From: Sambucus nigra
Lineage: Eukaryota > Streptophyta > Magnoliopsida > Dipsacales > Adoxaceae
Assembly (NCBI GenBank): GCA_949130495.1
Contig: OX422217.1
Coordinates: forward strand, 578,814,606 to 578,878,605
Length of the DNA: 64,000 nucleotides
Direction of reading: 5' to 3'
Below the pieces are notes generated by a model. It saw only the letters and a program-made list of their open reading frames with translations. It searched no databases and was not told the DNA's origin. Position numbers and translations under genes: made by a program. Shown here piece by piece: positions 22,519 through 32,451 of the stretch. Each line of letters begins with the position of its first letter. Within the stretch, counting starts at the first letter, position 1.

Positions 22519-23851
22519 TGATTATGTAGTATATATACATTTATGCGCTTTATAAATATTGCTATGAATAATTTTTATAGGAATACATACCCATCTAATT
22601 CTATCACATGAGGTTGTGCGATGTGGATGAATAACCTGTCTAGTGGATGCAGGGTGAGTATAGTCCCCAAGTCATAGTCGTCCATAATTTTATTGTGTAA
22701 TTTATTTTCAGGGGTTAACTGCTTTGGGGTATGATTCGGTTTCACTTCTAGTGAAGGGACTATGGTCGCCTCCGCTATATTTATTTTTGTTTTACTGATT
22801 CGGGGAGCTAATCGAGTCGGGGTGTTCGGGTTGATGAGTATACCTGTGGTGATAGGATTTTAGAGAACATTCGGTGAGTGTTTACTCGGAAGGATGGTAA
22901 TATATATGACATGTGTGTAAATGTTGTAATACGATGATATGAATATTTGGTGTAGATGTAGATACAAGTGGAATACATTAAGTGCAATTGTATTTAGTAT
23001 GTACGTACATAAGGATGTAGATATTTATATACGGGAAAACTACTTGGAGTGAAAAGGTATTTCTTGTATATAAGTAGTGATAATGTTATGTAGTGCATTT
23101 CAAAAGGATTAATTAAGTTAATGTGATAAATAACTTATGAAGTAATAGGAAAAATTACTCGGGCTACAGTAGAGTGTCAGGACAAGGCCACTTAGATGGG
23201 GTAGTGTAACTAGGAGGATTAGGAAGAAGCGTTAAGTGCGCAATAATTGAGGGGAGTAATATCTCAAGTGAGTACGACACTAACTTAAATATGAAGAGCA
23301 TTCATGCATTTTAACCATTTTATTTTAATTCACTTGCAAGATATTTTCAAAAGAATTTGGACTTTGACCCATACTTGCAAAAATATTTTCAAAACCTTTT
23401 AGTTGTCTAGCCACGGGGATGCCTCTATTCCAGGGATACGTAGCTGCAGCAGGTGTGGATGTTAGAGGATTTGGACTTAGTCTCTTCAATCATTTCATTC
23501 ATAGAACAGGATGCAACTCAGTTATTTCATATGGGCATGTTGCCCCAGATATTATTTATGTTGGATTATTAGTTTGGATTCAGGATTTTTAGTCGATGGT
23601 TTATTCGGCCAGTCTTTTATTTATTTATTCAGTTGTGATTTAGAATCATTGATAGTGTGAATGGTTTAAATTTATATTTATATGGTTGTTGTTGTTTAAT
23701 AAAAGGATAAATTTGACATCGACTTTTTGAATACTAGTGGTTAGTAAGTTTTAAAAAGTTTTCGACAGTGATGCTAAGAATGAACCAGAGAAACCTCTTT
23801 TAATTTAATAAAGGACTGATCACCCGGTATTTAATTAGGCGGGGTTTCACA
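20982..23851 (+). repeat. Tekay-like 3' LTR (2870 bp)
   Basis: It runs from TGTAACATCCC to TTTCACA. It includes a (TA)n run at 22489-22514 and the 22060-22130 segment with CATTCGGACGACATG-type motifs homologous to the TTCGAACG cluster of the left LTR. At 2.87 kb it is longer than the body it flanks. Confidence 0.87.
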
Positions 23852-25319
23852 CCCTGCTCTTTGTTTCTTTTCTTGCTTTTGGTCTTCCGAGGATCTTGAT
23901 TCAATCTTTGGATGTTTTCCTCCAACTCTTCCAGTTGGGAAAGAATAAGTTCTCTAGCAATATTTATTACTGGATCTCCGTCCGCAGATGTACCTGCACA
24001 ATAAAAACCTTATAAACAAGGTTAAATATCATCGACATATTAAATCAATTACAAGATTATGTAACTTCTGCGGCTTGTCTCACTGAATAAATGTGAGTTG
24101 TATAGTATTTAAGATAATATAAGGCCCTAAGAGTAATTATGATAGCAAAGTGTTTATTTTTCATAAATTATGACTGCAACCTCAATCCTCTTTCTTTTAT
24201 GTTCTCAGGGTTCAAACCTGCAGAAACAAAAAAAAGGGAAAAGTTAGATGATATGCAAAAACATAAAGATATCAACTTAGGCAAGAAAATCCAATTACCT
24301 TCCTTTGGAGGACAACCCCATGATCGCGGAATCTTGTGAGCTCTCTCCCTCTCTGTCTCTACGGAGTGTATTTCCTAATTGTCCCCAAAGATGTAAAAAT
24401 ATGTTCCCTTACAGTTCTCTGTGCTGGAAGGCCTCCCCCTCATGAGGTATCTCTACCATTCCGCAGACCCATGTAGCAATACGAGGGATTTTCGACAAAA
24501 TTCTTTTTAGCCTCTAAAAATTGAAGAAGTCCGTGGCCATAATTTCCCTTTTGAATTTTCTCTTCCAAAATACCAATTTTGCTAAGATATACCTCAACCC
24601 ATTAGGATCAAGTTAGGTTGGGTCTAGATTTATCACCTTTAAAATCTTCCTCACAGGAAGTGGCACCTGAAGCCACGGCCCAAAGAGGAAGGCATATAAA
24701 GAGAAGCAAACCCATAACTGGGGTCCAATCAGGAAATTCTCATGCCTCAATCAGTTGATATAACCACTCCTCATTTATTATACAAGGATAATTAAGGGCT
24801 GCGAGATACCTCATTATTTCAGTGTCGCGGTTGGATGGCTCGGCCTCAGCATTTCTTACTTCCGTAGTAGGCACTTATCCATTAGAAACAACGTCACTTC
24901 TCTCAACAAGCACTTGATTGTTTGTGGAGCTATTTTCTCACTCAACCCTATTGTTATCCTCTGCAGCCTCCATAGGATCCCTATATTCAGAATATTCCGT
25001 AGATACAAAATCAACATATTTACATGTTGGGCAGTCTTTTAGTTAGCAGGTTCCATGTCTTTTTAAAGGATTTATATTAAACACCGCGAGAGGAGGCATC
25101 CCAATATGCCTTATCTAAAAATATTACAAGTACTACCAAGTATTCCAATACCTATTGTCACAACACGTATCTGTAAAACCAAACAAGAGCTCCATAATTA
25201 GAGGACTGTGGCCACTATGAATTTAACATTTCGTAACTACAACCAGAAGTTAAAAGGTATCTGACCGCGACCTTTTTTGCTCAAAGTGGATCAGGGACGT
25301 AAAATGTTTCTATGGTTGT
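23852..25319 (-). pseudogene. spliced gene-like fragment, probably Tat2 antisense gene
   Basis: The minus strand shows at least three exon-like blocks. Block 1 is about 25030-24300 (YVDFVSTEYSEYRDPMEAAE, then EEWLYQLIEA, and ending IPRSWGCPPKEG). Block 2 is about 24216-24150 (LNPENIKERGLRLQS). Block 3 is 23992-23860 (INIARELILSQLEELEENI, then a basic tail). A GT donor after PPKE and an AG acceptor after TTTTTTTGTTTCTGC (about 24217) join blocks 1 and 2 in frame. A second acceptor, GTTTTTATTGTGCAG, precedes block 3. At least five in-frame stops show decay. IPRSWG plus the following helix is reminiscent of IPLRWGKV in the Tat1 antisense gene, but I cannot align the whole, so identity is uncertain. 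It could be a captured host gene piece. Confidence 0.45.
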
Positions 25320-25845
25320 TGATGTCTAAAATTATTAGTTATTTATATTATGCTAATTTTATCATCATAGATAAAATATTGGGAAACATAAAAGAGACAC
25401 GAGAATTTTTAAGTAGTTCAGCTATAAGAAAAGCCTACGTCCACTATGATTGTATTGTTATTGATGATTACAGACAACTAGGTATTCTTATTAGAAGAAT
25501 GACCTTGTACTTGTTTCTCTTGACTTTTATGAAAGGAATAAATTGTACTTATAGTGACTCGAGGGTCAAGGGAAGGAACGCCTCTATATATCTAAGCATT
25601 TACACTCGTACATAATAAATGTGATTGTTGATAGCATTAGGCACATGTAGAATGAATCTTCGCATCTTTCCATGTGATAACTGTATATCTACAATGATGG
25701 TTTGTATTCTTTGGGTTAATCGTCTTGCTAGCCGATCAACTATCATCTAAGCCGACCAAGTAATTGATGACTAAGTTTGGTGCTAAGTCAGGGGACAGGT
25801 GTCCATTTCTAATTGGTCCACGTAGACGGATAATTTTGGGCATCA
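25320..25845 (-). repeat. Tat3 3' LTR (526 bp)
   Basis: It has the same length as 48680-49205 and aligns throughout with scattered substitutions. On the minus strand it runs TGATGCC to GACATCA. The open frame inside it (25277-25615) crosses the LTR edge and is not a gene. Confidence 0.9.
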
Positions 25846-26329
25846 ACTGAAGCCCATAATGCTTTATTCTTGATATTGTTGAAAGGATGAAGTATGACTT
25901 AGACATAGTTGCTCGATTATCTTTTGTGATCTTGGTCGAATGCCGACTTATAGGACTTGTAAAAAAATTTATCATTTGACGATGTGATGGAAATTTCGTG
26001 AAGAATTTGAATTTTAGCAATCTGCTAAAGGGACTATCAGTAATTTCCTGTCTTTGGAGTTAGGTAATTTTCAAAATTTCAACCGTCTATGCAGTTAATC
26101 AGTACCTGCACTATTTTCTATGAAGGCTATAAGAGATGTGATTTTGGCTGATTTTTGTACCTCAGATTTTAAAAACTTTCAAACTCTCTTTTTTTCTCGA
26201 GGTTTTCATCTTTAAGCTCTATTTTTTCACCCATTCTCACTCTTACTTCTGCCATCACTTTCTCAATAATCTTTCATCTTCCCTTTACTTTTATTTCTTT
26301 ATTTTTTGTAATCATGGTGTAAATTTTTC
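25846..26329 (+). other. Tat3 terminal noncoding region / antisense gene leader
   Basis: No coding sequence was recognised. Near 26180-26330 is a pyrimidine-rich stretch (TTTTTCTCG, CTTTATTTC) ending in a plausible splice acceptor TTTTTCATAG before the first antisense exon. The sequence next to the LTR is a poor polypurine tract on the minus strand. Confidence 0.4.
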
Positions 26330-28370
26330 ATAGGGACTCAGTGGATGACTTTAGGGAAAAAAGAAATGTCCTCGTTTGGGTAGAATTAGAATTGCCTGTT
26401 CCTCAAGTTGATGTTTTATCATTACCAGAAGGCCATCGGATCCCCTCGCTATTTATATCTAAATGTGGTATTATCTTTCCCCCAATCTTTTCTTTATGGA
26501 GTTTTTTGTAATATTTTGACGTTGTCCCTATTTGGGTAGCCCCCAATATGTGGAGAATAGTAAATGAGATCAATAGACTCAACCAGATATATTGAAACCA
26601 TATTGGTATATTTTCTGAGTTGATGTTCTACTACAAGTGGGTTACCAGTGACAACACCTATTACTTGAAAACCAGGTTTCTCAATAGAGCTTTAGTAGTT
26701 AACCTCCTAGATTCTAATAAGGACTACTTTGATTATGGAGTCATAGCAAAGAACTAGCAACATACCGCTCTTCAAAAAGGAGAAGTGTATTATGGGCCCA
26801 GGTGTCCTCGGGAGGGGTACGACATAGGTTGCAGAAAATTTTCTTTTTCTTCTAACCAAGTGTGTGGTATATGTCAACTAATCTTCTTATCCTTTTTTAT
26901 GCAGTTGATCGCAAGAAAAAATCTCTTGAGGAAGGGGACATCAATCTTTAAGAGCTTAAATATTTGTGAAGCATTCATCAAAGAATTGGGGAGGAGAATC
27001 CCAGAGCAACCTCCTATCTATTATAATAAAGAAGTTATATAACTTCTTTTGTTGCTAGGCCAACTGCTGCAGCACCTTCAATCCCTATTAATCTGGAAGA
27101 GGAACCAATTCCTACTTCTTCAATTGAGGAGTCTGCTGGAGTTGAGAAGGAACTCGGAACATCTTTTTCATTTGAATATTTGGATATTTATAGAATCCCT
27201 ACTTCCCCACTTGCTATCATGGGTAAGAGAAAGCTCCCTAACTTGATGGAGGGACCTTTTTCTCCCACTACTAAGACTGCCAAAGTCGTTGATACCATGA
27301 AGTCTATAGTGATTGAAAAAGGGTCTAAAGTTACTGAGAAGGTCCCTCAGGTTAGCAATATTGAGGAAGGTGAGGCTGAAAGGGGTCATTTAAAGAGAAT
27401 GAAGGGAGGAATTCCTAATAAATTGGCCAAGACAACTTATGTCGACCAATATGAGTTGGTAAAAAAGATCCAATATGACCTGGAAGTTATTGGGTCATCC
27501 TCGGTAGCTGTTAATCCTGGTTTGGCTAAGAAGTTGATCAAGTCTGGAACTCTTCGTGTTGATAGGACAACTACAGTTCCTATGTCCCATTACAAATTAA
27601 CAGAGAGATCTTGCCAAACTTTGACTTTGGTAACCATCTTTCATCTTTTGCTCACAGTTATTTTCTTATTTCCTTTTCACTGATTTGCTACTTTTTTTTA
27701 ATTTTGCAGTTTTTAGTAGACTTTAATTAGACGATTGAGAAGGATGATTAGCTACATTATTCATTAGGAAAAGTTGAAGAGGCCTTTGAAGGTCTAAACA
27801 AGTCTTTAGAAACTAGTCGACATACTTTGGAGGCTAACCAAAAAACTTGGGATAAAGAACTACAAATGGCCAATGAAAGGGCCACCACTGCTGAAGAGAA
27901 GTTGAAGACTGTTGAGACCAGTCTAATTATTGCTGAGAATAAGGCCAAGATGGTTAAAAACAAATTATAAGACAATAAGACTCTCCTCTCATCTGTCGAG
28001 GAGAAGGTTAAAGTTCTAGCTGCTAATTTTGTGACAGAAAAGGTTAAAAATAAGAGGATCAAGGACATGACTTTTGATAAAGGCTGAGAGAGGGCACTGC
28101 TAGCTGCTTCATCCCATATTGAGTATGATAAGAAGAAATCCTTTAAGGATGGTTGGTCGGAGGCACTCGAAGGAAGTTGGAACAGCTGATAACTTTAAGT
28201 TATTCTAGAGACATGACCCAATCACTCCTCCAAATTTGGAGGAAGAATTTGGTGATGAAGAAGAGTAAGGGGAGTCTTACCTTCAACCTATTGAGTTTAT
28301 TATGGAACTAGTGGGTGGAGTTATCCTTCCTGTCGAGCTTACTTTATAAGTTAATGCTCAAGATAAGGCG
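26330..28370 (+). pseudogene. Tat3 antisense gene 1: PF04195-like domain plus coiled coil
   Basis: This lies on the strand opposite Tat3 pol. The first block (26335-26815) reads SVDDFREKRNVLVWVELELP. After two stops it reads FYYKWVTSDNTYYLKTRF then NLLDSNKDYFDYGVI, a pattern like the YYL/SSNKGWK/FFFV core of the plant putative gypsy type transposon family (PF04195, from memory). A likely intron ends at TTTTTTATGCAG (26903-26914). A second block (27051-27640) has an acidic stretch and GKRKLPNLMEGPFSP. After a further acceptor near 27709, a coiled coil follows (27757-28190, for example NERATTAEEKLKTVETSL). An acidic tail ends about 28350-28370. At least six in-frame stops are present. It matches the layout of the Tat1 antisense gene. 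Confidence 0.7.
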
Positions 28371-28577
28371 AAGATCTAGCTCCTTATTGTCTATTTTCTT
28401 TGTCTACCAATGTCTTTTTTATTCTTATACTGGTATCATCATTTTATAATACCCCTTCACTTATTAATGAAAAGACTTTATTTTAATCCAACTTGCATGT
28501 TTACCTTTTCATCTTGGTTGGTTATTGTGAAATTATATTCATTGAAAGATTTTACTTGATCATCATCTTTGTAGTCT

Positions 28578-28880
28578 TTGTATTCTTACCCTTATGAATT
28601 GAAGTTTAATGTGAGGAAGAAAGAAATTGTTTCTACAGAATCCAACCTACTCAGGCATAGTAGAATCCTTTTAGAAGCTAGCCATATTACCCTATTTGAA
28701 GAAGATTTAGTTGGATTGCTAGGTCCTGTTGTATTCGATCAAGTCAAAGAGTCATATATTCATCTTCATTATTTATGGAATAGGGTCCTAGCCAATAATG
28801 CTGCCTATTATGAAATAATGGAGAAACTTTAGGAGAGTCGTAATCAGTTCAAAGCTTTCTTGTATGCTAATTATGAAGCT
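28578..28880 (+). pseudogene. Tat3 antisense gene 2, 5' part (cut by copia insertion)
   Basis: An open frame from 28578 (MYSYPYELKFNVRKKEIVST) is helix-rich and charged. It passes one stop at 28830 and runs to the copia insertion point at 28880. After removing 28881-41049 the same frame continues at 41050 for about 20 residues. No family is recognised. It may be an extra exon set of antisense gene 1 or a separate gene. Confidence 0.45.
28876..28880. other. target site duplication, left copy (AAGCT)
   Basis: AAGCT directly precedes TGTAAGG of the first copia LTR. The same five bases follow the last LTR at 41045-41049. Confidence 0.92.
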
Positions 28881-30439
28881 TGTAAGGACACAAATTTCCA
28901 ATTGAGTCCATATATAGTTTTGGCTCAATTCCGGACAAAAACATTTATTCATAGGATAGTATTCAATTGTAATATTCTCAAGCCTATGAAGTGTATGTTG
29001 AAGACGTAGCGGCAAAGAATTTAAAGCTTCATCAAAATGCCGATTTGTGTGCCTCGTTTCTACGTTATCAACTAAGGTTCCATGCTTCCAAGGTATGAAT
29101 GTAATTATATTTATATAGGAGCTTGGAACAATATGTATTGGGTGTTAGGTGTAATAAAAAACTGCATTTTATTTTCAGAAAGAATCAATTAGAACTTTAA
29201 AATAAGCATATAAAAGTTTCTGGGCCAAAATCTAATTTTACAAACTTTCTGGTCGTTCGTTAGAAATGTCGTTCGAACGAGTTTTTTCGTTCGAACCAGG
29301 TTTCGTTCGAACGAGTTTGCCAACGACCCTAAACTGGTCAGTCGTTCGATATGTCATTCGAACGAGTTTTTCGTTCTAACGAGGTATCTAACGAGATTCT
29401 AACGAGCCCAGGCTGGTCGCTCGTTAGAAGTCTCGTTCGAACGAGAGTCAAGTTCGTTCGAAGGAGACGCCAGGGCGTGAACAATTTTGAGCAGTTTTTG
29501 GCAGTTTTCTCCCACTTTCCCCACGTGGTTTTTAACCAACTTTTTCAAGACTTAATATGTGCGGGAAACACATTTTTCCAATTAACTTTTCCATTCCATA
29601 GCCATCTCTTAGAGAGATCTTGAGAGCTAATTTATTTAGGGAAAATGTTCATGTTTTGAGTGTTAATTTTTAAAGAAAAATTCATACACACTCTAGTTTA
29701 CACCCAATAGTTGTTTATTCCAAGTTTCTATATTCATATTCTTTACTTGGAGTTTTTGGCACCGGTTTTCTCTACCGAATTGAAAAAGAGACGTTTCGGG
29801 TTTACTTCTACACCCCATCACAAAGAAGACTTTTTGTTGAGATTCTACCCATTTGGAGAAAGGCTCCATGCTTGGGTGACGGTGACCATATAAAGTCCCA
29901 TCGGTGGATTCCGAGACCGCGATGGTGTTCCGAGGTTATTCGCTAGGAAGAGGTTTCTACGAGAAGAAGCGTCGAGGCTTGAGAGGGATCGAGTCAGTCG
30001 TTTTAAGTATATCTGTCTTGTAAATGTAATTCCATATCTAGTGGACTTGTGGCTAGGGCCGTCCGAGGTTGTTTCCCGTCTTGGGTTTTTCCTCGTACAT
30101 CTCGGCGTAGTGTGATATTGTTTATTTAATCTTGCATCATAATTTAGAACGCATGCTTAAGAATAAATTCAAGATAAAATTTGGTTTAATTATCACACTC
30201 ATTTAATTCGGGACTAAATTAAATATTGGGTAAATTTGGTTTATTCAAGTCATTTGCTAAAATTGGTTTCGCCTAATTTTGGATAATTGAAAATTATGAT
30301 TTAGGCAAATTCTAGGACTTGGATTAACTTATTTTAATTTGTTTTGAAGAAATTAAAATTCGGCCTTGTTTATTTTGTTTTAACCATCTCAACGCTTCCG
30401 CATAGAGTTTTTACATACAAAGGAAATTATATGCTTTCA
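28881..30439 (+). repeat. copia LTR1 (1559 bp)
   Basis: TGTAAGGACAC to GCTTTCA. It holds a cluster of TCGTTCGAACGA palindromes at 29265-29465. Its private changes against LTR2 and LTR3 are mostly C-to-T or G-to-A in the last third (for example ACCCATTTGG for ACCCACTTGG). Confidence 0.93.
29265..29465 (+). repeat. palindrome cluster TCGTTCGAACGA in copia LTR1
   Basis: Perfect 12-bp palindromes lie at 29269-29280, 29303-29314 and 29433-29444. Imperfect versions (TCATTCGAACGA, TTCGTTCGAAGGA, and half-site TCTAACGA/CTAACGAG words) lie between them. The same region is shorter in LTR2 and longer in LTR3. Confidence 0.9.
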
Positions 30440-30442
30440 AAT

Positions 30443-30455
30443 TGGTATCAGAGCC
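30443..30455 (+). other. copia primer binding site, body 1
   Basis: TGGTATCAGAGCC lies three bases after LTR1. It is the initiator tRNA-Met type and is repeated identically in body 2 at 35717-35729. Confidence 0.92.
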
Positions 30456-30502
30456 AAAAACGATAAATTATTTCGTTAAGATCTTTTTATTTTTTGGCCA
30501 AA

Positions 30503-31546
30503 ATGGATTTTTCCCCATTTTCAAAATTTCCTATTTTCGATGGTTCAAACTATGCGTATTGGAAAGCTCGAATGAGTTCGGCACTAAAATCTATCGACGA
30601 GAGAGTTTGGATGTCTGCTGTTACCGGATACTCCCCACCAACTTACTTAGTTGAAAATGAACGTGTTATCAAACCCGCCGATAGATGGACTGAAAATGAG
30701 TTTAAACTTGCTAATTTTAATTCCCGTAGTTTAAATGCCTTGTTTAGCGCTGTCGCACCGGATGAATTCCGACGTATTATGACGTGTGAAACCGCTAAAG
30801 AAGCTTGGGATATTTTACAATTAACTCATGAAGGAACTAGTGTCGTTAAAGCTTCAAAACTCCAAAACCTCACCACTCAATTTGAAACTATCAAAATGGA
30901 TGAAAAAGAAACTTTTGATAAATTTTATGCTAGACTTTCTGATATTGTTAATTCATCCTTTAACTTGGGAGAGAAAATACCTGACGACCGTGTTGTAAAG
31001 AAAATTTTGAGGTCCCTACCCGATAGATTTATTCCTAAAGTGACCGTTTTAAATTCTTTACCCACTTTAGCCTCTACGAAATTAGAAGAGCTCGTAGGTG
31101 ATTTACAAACCTATGAACTAGATATGTTTCCCTCTAAAACTGAAAAGAAAATTGAAAAGGGTGTTGCTTTAAAAGCCCGAAAAGAGGTCAAACAAGTAGT
31201 AGAGAGCGATAGTGAAAGTGACTCGGAAGATATGGCTTTGTTTGCTCGCAAATTTAGAAAATTTCTTAAATTTAACAAAGATAAATTTAAAAATGATTTT
31301 AAGAAATTTGATACTTCTAAACATGATAAAAGCGAGAAGATTTCTAAAGCCGAGAGGATCCCTAAACCTAGTAATGACAATTTAGATAGGGACGAGTCTA
31401 ACAAGTGTTTTGGTTGTGAAGGTTATGGCCATCGAGCTTATGAGTGCCCCACTAAACTAAGGAAAGAGGGTAAACGACCCACTGCATATAATGCAACCCT
31501 TAGTGATAGTGATAAGGAAGAAAAGCCCGATTCCCCCACTAAGTAA
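30503..31546 (+). CDS. gag: copia Gag ORF1, body 1 (347 aa)
   Basis: This is a structural Gag protein that would assemble the particle and bind element RNA in the cytoplasm. ATG 30503 is chosen because the translated start MDFSPFSKFPIFDGSNYAYW matches the usual copia Gag opening. The UBN2/gag-polypeptide domain spans about residues 60-200 (AKEAWDILQLTHEGTSVVKA, KKILRSLPDRFIPKVTVL). A Ser/Asp/Lys-rich linker follows, then a perfect CCHC zinc knuckle CFGCEGYGHRAYEC near residue 301. It ends at TAA 31544-31546, five bases before the ORF2 open frame start at 31552. It is intact, but no enzyme domains follow. Copy 1 and copy 2 proteins are almost or entirely identical. Confidence 0.9.
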   Translation: MDFSPFSKFPIFDGSNYAYWKARMSSALKSIDERVWMSAVTGYSPPTYLVENERVIKPADRWTENEFKLANFNSRSLNALFSAVAPDEFRRIMTCETAKEAWDILQLTHEGTSVVKASKLQNLTTQFETIKMDEKETFDKFYARLSDIVNSSFNLGEKIPDDRVVKKILRSLPDRFIPKVTVLNSLPTLASTKLEELVGDLQTYELDMFPSKTEKKIEKGVALKARKEVKQVVESDSESDSEDMALFARKFRKFLKFNKDKFKNDFKKFDTSKHDKSEKISKAERIPKPSNDNLDRDESNKCFGCEGYGHRAYECPTKLRKEGKRPTAYNATLSDSDKEEKPDSPTK

Positions 31547-31551
31547 ATTTT

Positions 31552-32451
31552 GTGGCTTTTATGGCTAGTCATGTGAGTGATTGTGACAACTCATCGATTG
31601 ATGAAACGATAGCACATGCCACTTCCAAGGTCATTGTTCATGATTCCCTTGTTTTTAATGATAGTGAGAGTGGAGAAGAAAGAGAGAGTGAAAATGAAGA
31701 AGAGGTTGATGTGAGTGAACTTCAAAATGCTTTTCATGAATTATATAAAGAATCTATTAATTTGAAAAGAACTAATTTGAAGTAAGAAGCTTGTTTAAGA
31801 AAGAGTGTCAAGGTCGTTGATGATAGTGCCTTAATAGAAGACCTTAGGACACATGTGAGGACTCTTCAAGAGAAGATTGATTATGTAGAAGGCGAAAGAG
31901 ATAGCCTTAGGGGTTTAATGGAATCCTTAAAAAAGGAGCTTCTTGCTTTTGAAGAGCGTAATTTTTTACTAGAATCTAACATTTTAGAATTGGAAAATAA
32001 ATTAAAAGATTCTAGTAATGTCAAATTTGATTTGGAATGTCGTTCGGAAAAACTTGATAAAATGTTAGGAACGATCCAAATTAAAAATGACACTTGTGGT
32101 TTAGGCTTCAATACTTGTAATGAATTTACTCATAATGCCAAAACCAATATTTTAGGAGAATCTACTAGGAATGCATTTAATGATCACTCCTTAGGCAAAT
32201 CTTTTCGACATGTTCTTACTTGTACTCTTTGTGGTCGAAAAGGTCATCTTAGGAAATATTGTTTTGATCTTAAACGAATTCCTAGAAAATCCCATAGTAA
32301 AGTAACCACGGTAGTTAAAGCTCCTACACCCCACGATAGTCATTCTTCATTAATTTGGGTTAGGAAATCCGACTTGGTTGCCTTACAAAATAGGGATTTT
32401 GATTCTCATTTACTTTCACATCCTTCCTCCCTTGCTAAATCTAAAGGATGA
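31552..32451 (+). pseudogene. copia Gag ORF2, body 1 (one nonsense mutation)
   Basis: It has the same 300-codon frame as the intact copy at 36826-37725, but TTA has become TAA at 31783-31785, after codon 77 (after KRTNLK). Everything downstream, including the coiled coil and second zinc knuckle, remains open. This is a single recent lesion and separates body 1 from body 2 functionally. Confidence 0.88.

Larger units (their letters stand above)
16223..23851 (+). mobile_element. Tekay-like Ty3/gypsy element, gag-only, with very long LTRs
   Basis: The left LTR (16223-18483, missing about 640 bp at its start) and right LTR (20982-23851, 2870 bp) flank a 2.5-kb body. That body has a primer site, a decayed gag and a polypurine tract, with no recognisable protease, RT or integrase. 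The LTR start TGTAACATCCC and the Gag opening MSPRRGRP are typical of Tekay/Del chromoviruses. With no pol, this is a deleted or non-autonomous copy. Right flank bases after 23851 are CCCTG. The left flank is lost, so a target duplication cannot be checked. Confidence 0.8.

Noticed and set aside
25277..25615. 112-residue plus-strand frame
   Set aside because: It spans the left edge of the Tat3 LTR, and the equivalent frame in the other LTR differs.
31111..31404. 97-residue minus-strand frame, repeated at 36385-36678
   Set aside because: Leu/Ser-rich shadow of the Lys/Asp/Ser-rich linker of Gag on the other strand.
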